Shown one piece after another: positions 58,269 through 64,000 of a stretch of DNA of 64,000 nucleotides. The notes below the pieces were generated by a model that did not search any database, was not told where the DNA came from, and saw only the letters and a list, made by a program, of their open reading frames with translations. Position numbers and translations under genes: made by a program. The stretch lies in contig CBDIHP010000034.1 in the NCBI GenBank assembly GCA_965279195.1, positions 62,001 through 126,000 on the forward strand, given 5' to 3'. Positions within the stretch are counted from its first letter, which is position 1, and each line of letters opens with the position of its first letter. Source of the DNA: CBDIHP01 sp965279195 (GTDB lineage Bacteria > Planctomycetota > Planctomycetia > Isosphaerales > Isosphaeraceae).

Positions 58269-59045
58269 TCAGGTGCCGAACTCAGGGCGGCGGGTCGAGA
58301 GCTGCGACTGCAGGCGCTGGATGATCGACGAGTGCATCTGCGACACCCGCGACTCGCTCAGGTCGAGCGTGGCGCCGATCTCCTTCATCGTCAGCTCTTC
58401 ATAGTAATACAGGATGATGATCAGGCGCTCGTTGCGGTTGAGCCCCTTGGTGACCATCCGCATGAGGTCCTTGCGCTGGAGGCGCCGGGTCGGATCCTCG
58501 CCCTTCTTGTCCTCGAGGATGTCGATCTCGCGGACATCCTTGTAGCTGTCGGTCTCGTACCACTTCTTGTTGAGCGAGATGAGGCCGACGGCGTTGGCGT
58601 CGATGGCCATCTTCTCGTACTCCTCCGGCGGCAGGCCCAGCCGCTCGGCGAGTTCGACGTCCGTCGGCGGGCGACCGTGCAGGGCCTCGAGGGCCTTGCG
58701 CGCCTCCTCCATCTTCGAGTGCTTCGACCGGACCAGGCGCGGGACCCAGTCCATCGTGCGAAGCTCGTCGAGCATGGCGCCCCGGATCCGCGGGACGCAG
58801 TACGTCTCGAACTTGACGCCGCGCGTCAGGTCGAAGGCGTCGATGGCGTCCATGAGGCCGAAGACGCCGGCGGAGATGAGGTCATCGAGGTCGACCCCTT
58901 CCGGCAGCCTCTGCCAGATCCGCTCGGCGTTGTACTTCACGAGCGGCAGATACCGCTCGACCAATCGATTCCGCAAGGGCGTGGTGGGCTGTTCCTTGAA
59001 CTCCCGCCAGAGTTCGGTCACATCCACGTCCAGCTTGGTTGACAT
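58269..59045 (-). CDS. fliA: Flagellar sigma factor FliA/WhiG (sigma28 family)
   Basis: A 258-residue sigma factor. RYLPLVKYNAERIWQRLPEG (region 1.2/2.1), DDLISAGVFGLMDAIDAFD (2.1-2.2) and RGVKFETYCVPRIRGAMLDE (2.3-2.4) are followed by a region 3 helix and region 4 (NERLIIILYYYEELTMKEIG, ATLDLSESRVSQMHSSIIQR). There is no region 1.1, as in sigma28. Start ATG at 59045 with GGAGG upstream. It directs late flagellar genes. It lies at the end of the flhA-flhF-flhG slot on the same strand. Confidence 0.92.
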   Translation of the reverse strand: MSTKLDVDVTELWREFKEQPTTPLRNRLVERYLPLVKYNAERIWQRLPEGVDLDDLISAGVFGLMDAIDAFDLTRGVKFETYCVPRIRGAMLDELRTMDWVPRLVRSKHSKMEEARKALEALHGRPPTDVELAERLGLPPEEYEKMAIDANAVGLISLNKKWYETDSYKDVREIDILEDKKGEDPTRRLQRKDLMRMVTKGLNRNERLIIILYYYEELTMKEIGATLDLSESRVSQMHSSIIQRLQSQLSTRRPEFGT

Positions 59046-59292
59046 CGAGACCTCCATGTCGGCTGCGCGGCAGGGGCACATCCTGTGCGTTGAGGGGAGA
59101 GCGGCCCGCGACCCTCGGGCCACGGACCACCCGAGCATCCGACGCCCCTGGCCGAGCAAGCTCTGGCCATCGAGCCCGCGGCCTCGTCCCCGACTCAACG
59201 TCCTGCGCGGTTCAAGGAACTGAATCACTGCTTGTATCGGCCGATCGTCACGACCGACTTGAGCGGTGCGACCAAAAGAATCGATACCGTCG

Positions 59293-59589
59293 TCAGAATC
59301 CTTCCCGAAGCGACGGCGGCCGCACCAGTCGGCTCAAGGGCCAGCATGTTGCGATGGAGGCGAGGACGCCTCGCCTGGGGATCAGGACGGGCCTGCCCCG
59401 GCTGCGGTGCTCGGCCCTCGGGGCGATCGCGTGGGCGTGCGCGACGTCCATCGGGGGGGCCGGCACGCCGAGGAACAGCGGGGCCGACCTGGGCCGACCC
59501 CCCGGCGGCGACGTCCCCGTCGCCGTCCCCACGCCCGCCTCCGCCCGAGCCCGGACCCACTGCCGGAGCCCGTCCGCCTGGTCAGACAT
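59293..59589 (-). CDS. Short FlhG-like remnant with the FlhF-activating DQAxxLR motif
   Basis: A 98-residue frame starting at the ATG 59589, with an excellent AGGAGGG site seven bases upstream. Residues 3-9 read DQADGLR, the DQAxxLR motif by which FlhG (YlxH) activates the FlhF GTPase. No MinD-type ATPase follows: no P-loop, and the rest is Pro/Gly/Arg-rich (GTATGTSPPGGRPRSAP). The position between flhF and fliA is exactly that of flhG in other flagellar loci. So it is either a degraded flhG or a minimal activator peptide. The motif is only seven residues, so chance is possible; the strong ribosome site and position raise my confidence. Confidence 0.5.
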   Translation of the reverse strand: MSDQADGLRQWVRARAEAGVGTATGTSPPGGRPRSAPLFLGVPAPPMDVAHAHAIAPRAEHRSRGRPVLIPRRGVLASIATCWPLSRLVRPPSLREGF

Positions 59590-59645
59590 GGCTGAGCCCT
59601 CCTGGCGAGAAACGACGGCCGAAGCCGAGAACCCCGGACCTGTTC

Positions 59646-59793
59646 GGGCCCAGTTCGTGTGCCACTGGCCGTGCCAGTGCCCGGACCGCCCCGAGATCGG
59701 GGATGGGCCACGAAGCAAGGGACATGCCAACCTGTTTGGATTGGCCGATCCGTCTGTCGCACTGGCATAGCCAGTGGCACACGAACCGGGCCC
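59646..59793. repeat. Inverted repeat element, family C, copy 2 (flhF-flhG gap)
   Basis: The arms GTGTGCCACTGGCCGTGCCA (near 59657) and GCACTGGCATAGCCAGTGGC (near 59759) with the flanking GGGCCC ends. The same family sits in the fliR-flhB gap at 51435. Confidence 0.85.
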
Positions 59794-59841
59794 AAACGGG
59801 GCGACGGTTTGGAGAACCGGCATGACTGGGAGCAAATCTGT

Positions 59842-60996
59842 TCATGACAGCGCCTCCTTGCCCAGGATCAGGCGGGCGAGGCGGTGGCGGTCGGCGGGCT
59901 CGATGTCGTCGGGGACGGCCTGGCCGGTGGTGATGTAGCTCACCGGGCGGTTCCCCTGGCCGAGCACGGCCAGCACGCCGCCGAGGCCGTCGGCCTCGTC
60001 GAGCTTGGTGAAGATCAGACGATCGGCACGCGCCACCGAGAATCGCTCGACCGCCGCCCGGAGGCTCCGCTCGCCCGCGACGGCCGAGAGCACTAGGTGC
60101 ACCTCGTCGGGCGCGGCGGCGTTGAGGAAGTCGGCCAGCTCGCGGATCTTCACCTCGTCGCGCGGGCTTCGGCCGGCGGTGTCGATCAGGACCAGGTCCA
60201 CCGAACCCAGCTCCTCGATCGCGCGGGCCATCTCGCCCGGGTGGTTCACCACGGCCAGCGGCAGGTCGATGATCTCGGCGTAGGTCCGCAACTGCTCGAC
60301 GGCGGCGATCCGGTAGGTATCCACCGTGACCAGGCCCGGCCGGAGCCCGTGGGCGAGCTTGAAGTTGGCCGCGAGCTTGGCGACCGTGGTCGTCTTGCCG
60401 ACGCCCGTCGGGCCGACGAGCGCCACCACGCGCCTCGCGCCGGCGACGGCCGAGATCGGCGGGGCGACGGGGATGCAGCCCTCGACCGCCTCGATCAGGA
60501 TCGCCTCGACGGCCGCCGGCTGATTCGCCTCGTCGGGCTCGATCCGCTCGGCGACGTATCGCACGAGCCGGCGGGCGAGGGTCTCGGGCACGTCGGCCTC
60601 GAGCAGGTCCGAATAGGTCGGCACCAGCGGCGTGGGCAGGTCGGGCAGCAGGTGGTCGATGCGCCCCTGGCGGCTCAGGTCCTCGACCATCGCGTGCAGC
60701 CTGCTGAGCTGCTCGCCGAACTGGGACTGGAGCGCCACCGACGCGGCGGGGATCGTCGGCACGATCGCCACGGGGGCGGGAGCCTGGGGCGCGGGGGCCG
60801 TGTTCGTCGCCTCGGCCGTGCCCTTGTCGCGGGAGGCGGTGACCTCGACCATCTCGCGACGCCCGAGCCCGAACAGCCGGCGCCGGCGGACCTCTCGCGT
60901 GGCGAGGATCACCGCATCGCCGCCGAGGTCGCGGCGCACCTGCGCCATCGCCTCCTTCAGCGTGCCGGCCCGGTATGTTCTGGTCGATCGCGACAT
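59842..60996 (-). CDS. flhF: Flagellar SRP-like GTPase FlhF
   Basis: A 384-residue protein. The N-terminal B domain starts RTYRAGTLKEAMAQVRRDLG. The G domain has VVALVGPTGVGKTTTVAKLA (P-loop), DTYRIAAVEQLRTYAEI, LVLIDTAGRSPRD and IFTKLDEADGLG. FlhF sets the number and place of flagella with FlhG. Start ATG at 60996. It is followed (minus strand) by a family C repeat and the short flhG-like frame. Confidence 0.94.
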   Translation of the reverse strand: MSRSTRTYRAGTLKEAMAQVRRDLGGDAVILATREVRRRRLFGLGRREMVEVTASRDKGTAEATNTAPAPQAPAPVAIVPTIPAASVALQSQFGEQLSRLHAMVEDLSRQGRIDHLLPDLPTPLVPTYSDLLEADVPETLARRLVRYVAERIEPDEANQPAAVEAILIEAVEGCIPVAPPISAVAGARRVVALVGPTGVGKTTTVAKLAANFKLAHGLRPGLVTVDTYRIAAVEQLRTYAEIIDLPLAVVNHPGEMARAIEELGSVDLVLIDTAGRSPRDEVKIRELADFLNAAAPDEVHLVLSAVAGERSLRAAVERFSVARADRLIFTKLDEADGLGGVLAVLGQGNRPVSYITTGQAVPDDIEPADRHRLARLILGKEALS

Positions 60997-61061
60997 GGTT
61001 TATCGACTATGACGACTGGGTGATGGGTAATGATTGAGAGAGCGCCGGGCGCTTGTCGAAG

Positions 61062-61294
61062 GCGCTGGGCGAGGGTCTCCAGACCCCGCCCCAACCTTCG
61101 CCGCGCCGTACTAGCGAACCGGGTCTCCAGACCCGTTGATATCACCGTGGTTCATCATCCGCGATCCTCGAATGGGTCTGGAGACCCGGTTGGGTGGTTC
61201 CCTTCGACATCCGCTGGGGCGGGGTCTGGAGACCCTCGCCCAGCGCCTTCGACCCTCGCCCAGCGCCTTCGATCCTTGCCCGGCGCCTTCGCGA
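61062..61294. repeat. Inverted repeat element, family A, copy 6 with triplicated end
   Basis: A complete element to about 61246 (GCGCTGGGCGAGGGTCTCC at the left), then two more copies of the end unit GACCCTCGCCCAGCGCCTTC with changes. It lies in the flhA-flhF gap. Just before it, 61018-61035 holds TGGGTGATGGGTAATGA, a short motif also seen near 21230 and 55745. Confidence 0.85.
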
Positions 61295-61324
61295 TGTCGG
61301 GGCGTATACGGTGCGGTTCATTTC

Positions 61325-63490
61325 TCAATGCGTCGGCACCCCCACCAGGGTAGAAGAGGACACCAACATGGGCCCATCTTCCTCCACGACGCTGCCGACC
61401 GACTCGATCGGGGTGTCGCGGGGGATCTCGCGCTCGCTCAGGACGACCAGCCGGGGCAGGTCGGCGCGGGTGAGGTCCTTGAGGGCGGACCGGGCCTCGG
61501 CCGAGCCCAGGACGATCGGCGGGTAGCCTTCTTCGAGCAGGGGGGCCACCGCCGCGGCGACCGCGCGGATGAGCCCCCTGGCGACGTCGGAGCCGAGCGC
61601 CGACGCCGGCCTGGTGTCGGCCTGGCTGCCGATCCGGGCGAGCCTCGCGTCGACCTCGGGCGAGAGCGTGGCCACCCGGAGGCGGCCGTCGTCGCCGAGG
61701 TACTGCTGCGTGATCTGCCTCGCCAGCGCCCGGCGGACGTGCTCCGTCAGGGCGTCGGCGTCCCTGGTCTTCGAGGCGTGGATCGCCAGGGTCTCGAGGA
61801 TGGTTTCCAGGTCGCGGATGCTCACGCGTTCGCGCAAGAGGTTCTGCAACACCTGCTGCACCTCGCCCGCACGCAGCAGACCGGGGACGACCTCATCGAC
61901 GAGCACCGGCGAGGTCGCCTTGACGCGGTCGAGCAGCCGGCCGACCTGCTCGCGGGTCATGAGCTCGTCGGCGTGGCCGAGGATGATCTCGCCGAAGTGG
62001 CTGGCGACCACGGCCGAGGCTTCGAGCACCTTGCAGCCCGCCAGCTCGGCCACCTCGCGGCCGTCCGCGTGGATCCAGACCGCGGGGGCCCCCGTGAGCG
62101 GGTCCACGCCGTCGCGGCCGTCGGGGCGGGTCATCATGCCGGAGGGGGGGATCGCCAGCAGCCGGCCGGCGTAGGCGACGCCCTGGGCGACGACCGTGCC
62201 CCGGATCTTGAGCCGGTACTCCTGCGCCGAGAGGGCGATCTCGTCCCGGATCCGGACCTGGGGCACGATGAGGCCCATCTCCTTCGCGACCCGATGGCGG
62301 ATCGAGCGGACGCGGTCGAGCAAGTCGCCGCCCCGGGTCGGGTCGGCCAGGCCGATGAGCCGGTAGCCGATCTCCAGCTCCAGGGGATCGACGTGCAGGA
62401 GGTCTTCCATCCGCTCCGCCGGCGGCTCGGACGCCCTCGGGACGTCCTCCGGCTCCTCGACACGCTCCTCGGCGGCCGGCTTACGCCCGGTCTGGACGTA
62501 GGACAGGGTCGCGAGCACGGCGGCGATGGTGAGCAGGGGGATCTTGGGCAGGGCGGTGAACGACAGCAGGACCAGGAACCCGGCGGCGACGCCCAGGACG
62601 CCCGGCTTGTTGAAGAGCTGGGTGGTGACGTCGCGCCCGAGGTCGGTCTCCTCGGACGATCGGGTGACGATCAGGCCGGCGGCGAGGGCGATCAGGAACG
62701 CCGGCACCTGGCTGACGAGGCCGTCGCCGATGGTCAGCTTGGTGTAGATCTCCACCGCCTCGCCGACGCTCATGCCGTGGTTCACGACGCCCAGGAACAG
62801 CCCCGCGCCGATGTTCACGAGCGTGATCAACACGCCCGCGACGGCGTCGCCCCGCACGAACTTGCCCGCACCGTCCATGGCCCCGAAGAAGTCGGCCTGT
62901 CGGTAGACGTCCTCGCGGCGGCGATGGGCCTCGTGCTGGTCGATGAGCCCGGCGTGGAGGTCGGCGTCGATGGCCATCTGCCGGCCGGGGAGGCCGTCGA
63001 GCATGAACCGCGCGGCGACCTCGCTGATGCGGGTCGCCCCCTTGGTGATGACGACGAACTGGATCACGACCAGGATCGCGAAGAGGATCGCCCCGACGAC
63101 GACCTGGTCGCCGGCGACGAACTCGCCGAACGCGCGGATGACCCCGCCGGCGGCCTCCAGCCCGTGCGTGCCGCCCCGGGTCAGCACGAGCCGGGTCGTG
63201 GCGACGTTGAGCACCAGCCTCGTGAGGGTCGTGGTCAGGAGGATCGTCGGGAAGGCGCTGAACTCCGCGGGCGTCCGGATCGCCAGGGTGGTCAGCAGCA
63301 CGAGCACCGCGAGCGTGACGTTGGCCGAGAGCAGGAGGTCGAGGACGAGCGGCGGCAGCGGGACGATGAACACGAGCACCGCGCCGACGATCGTGATCGG
63401 CAGCACGAGGCTGTAGAACCGCGCCCAGACGGCGTTCCCGCCCGATTCCGAGGCCAGGCCGTTGCGGCCATTCGCGAGCGTGGGAGGCAT
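61325..63490 (-). CDS. flhA: Flagellar export gate protein FlhA
   Basis: A 721-residue protein: eight membrane helices in the first 310 residues, with the FHIPEP signature region (RISEVAARFMLDGLPGRQMA and DADLHAGLIDQHEAHRRRED) and the linker GLIVTRSSEETDLGRDVTTQ. A cytoplasmic nonamer-forming domain follows (LEIGYRLIGLADPTRGGDLL; EYRLKIRGTVVAQGVAYAGR). Family length is normal. I chose the ATG at 63490 because GGAGAGGG lies just upstream; ATGs at 63520 and 63550 are less well placed. It heads the minus-strand block flhA-flhF-flhG-like-fliA. Confidence 0.95.
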   Translation of the reverse strand: MPPTLANGRNGLASESGGNAVWARFYSLVLPITIVGAVLVFIVPLPPLVLDLLLSANVTLAVLVLLTTLAIRTPAEFSAFPTILLTTTLTRLVLNVATTRLVLTRGGTHGLEAAGGVIRAFGEFVAGDQVVVGAILFAILVVIQFVVITKGATRISEVAARFMLDGLPGRQMAIDADLHAGLIDQHEAHRRREDVYRQADFFGAMDGAGKFVRGDAVAGVLITLVNIGAGLFLGVVNHGMSVGEAVEIYTKLTIGDGLVSQVPAFLIALAAGLIVTRSSEETDLGRDVTTQLFNKPGVLGVAAGFLVLLSFTALPKIPLLTIAAVLATLSYVQTGRKPAAEERVEEPEDVPRASEPPAERMEDLLHVDPLELEIGYRLIGLADPTRGGDLLDRVRSIRHRVAKEMGLIVPQVRIRDEIALSAQEYRLKIRGTVVAQGVAYAGRLLAIPPSGMMTRPDGRDGVDPLTGAPAVWIHADGREVAELAGCKVLEASAVVASHFGEIILGHADELMTREQVGRLLDRVKATSPVLVDEVVPGLLRAGEVQQVLQNLLRERVSIRDLETILETLAIHASKTRDADALTEHVRRALARQITQQYLGDDGRLRVATLSPEVDARLARIGSQADTRPASALGSDVARGLIRAVAAAVAPLLEEGYPPIVLGSAEARSALKDLTRADLPRLVVLSEREIPRDTPIESVGSVVEEDGPMLVSSSTLVGVPTH

Positions 63491-63858
63491 CCGTCCCTCT
63501 CCGGCACCCTTGGCGGACATATCCCGGGACCTGGGGAGGGTTTGCCACAACTCACCGAGCGGCCACGATCCTCCCGGGCATCCTTGCCCGCGTCCGGATC
63601 GCGAACCCCTCGGCGCGGGCGGACCATCCCCGGCCGACGAATCTGCATCGAGCGATGATTGACGTGTGCGGATCCCAGGTGCGTTCGGTGGAGTTCGCGA
63701 AGGCGGGCGAGTCAGGGAGAACCATTCGGAGGATTCAAGTCTCGAAGTGTGGCGGGACGATACTCATCAATCGGCAGGGTGTCCAGAGCGAATCACGCCC
63801 CGGCGCCCCCGAATCGCCGGGCGCGACATCGCGAAGGCGCCGGGCGCGACATCGCGGG
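63491..63858. other. Intergenic region upstream of flhA
   Basis: No gene seen. It should contain the flhA promoter. Two copies of GCGCCGGGCGCGACATCGCG-like sequence near 63818-63858 lead into the family A element. Confidence 0.4.
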
Positions 63859-64000
63859 AGCGCTGGGCGCGGGTCTCCAGACCCCGCCCCAACATCCGAC
63901 GCGCCGTACCACGAAACCGGGTCTCCAGACCCGTTCGTTTGGCCCCGGTACGGGTCTGGAGACCCGGTTTCGTGGTCCCCTTCGTTGAGGGCAGGGGCGG
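63859..64000. repeat. Inverted repeat element, family A, copy 7, cut by the window end
   Basis: GCGCTGGGCGCGGGTCTCC at the left, then GGGTCTCCAGACCCG and GGGTCTGGAGACCCGG facing each other; the right end lies beyond 64000. Confidence 0.85.

Overview
The window looks like chromosomal DNA of a planctomycete, most likely family Isosphaeraceae. The GC content is very high. A large secreted protein carries the MEDRQLLA anchor signature typical of planctomycete surface proteins. The chromosome is packed with palindromic intergenic repeats, and housekeeping genes (nusB, ftsY, uvrA) sit beside flagellar, KaiC and DabAB modules. The genus cannot be fixed from sequence reading alone.

Layout. 0-12.3 kb: a DUF4394/Calx-beta surface protein; a papain-like protease (own sigma70 promoter and a terminator-like hairpin in its leader) followed by a chagasin-type inhibitor; secreted or thioredoxin-like proteins; an RRM/glycine-rich RNA-binding protein; and a SWIM-ligase-WGR fusion. 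12.3-18.8 kb: an accessory island dominated by short tandem and interspersed repeats. It holds a truncated, frameshifted papain-like protease, a REP-associated tyrosine transposase (RAYT) directly after a 1 kb array of a 9-bp repeat, an intact IS630 element sitting inside a repeat unit, and a broken C39-like protease/toxin end with a putative immunity gene. 18.8-29.1 kb: nusB, a PHP phosphoesterase, ftsY, a heptaheme cytochrome and a double-length uvrA. 29.1-38 kb: a cupin, then a minus-strand MBOAT / SGNH / adenylation-ligase / acyltransferase cluster resembling Dlt or alginate O-acylation systems but lacking a carrier protein, then an ArnT-type glycosyltransferase. 38-42.6 kb: a winged-helix regulator divergent from dabB-dabA (bicarbonate uptake). 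43.4-46 kb: small secreted/membrane proteins and a nucleotidyltransferase-like gene. 46-64 kb: a flagellar locus in two blocks (fliF-fliG-fliO-fliP-fliQ-fliR-flhB on plus; flhA-flhF-flhG-like-fliA on minus), with a macro-domain gene and a kaiC-kaiB-hybrid histidine kinase operon between them.

The flagellar set looks divergent. FliG lacks its middle domain, FlhB has lost the NPTH autocleavage motif, and the gene in the flhG slot encodes only a short peptide with the FlhF-activating DQAxxLR motif. Six junctions of this locus that are not translationally coupled hold a palindromic repeat; the last codons of fliR appear to come from such a repeat.

The most unusual part is the repeat biology: three short-repeat families in the 12.5-18.8 kb island that may share one core, next to a RAYT, plus at least five families of roughly 65-200 bp inverted-repeat elements through 29.9-64 kb. 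No tRNA, rRNA or CRISPR array was seen.
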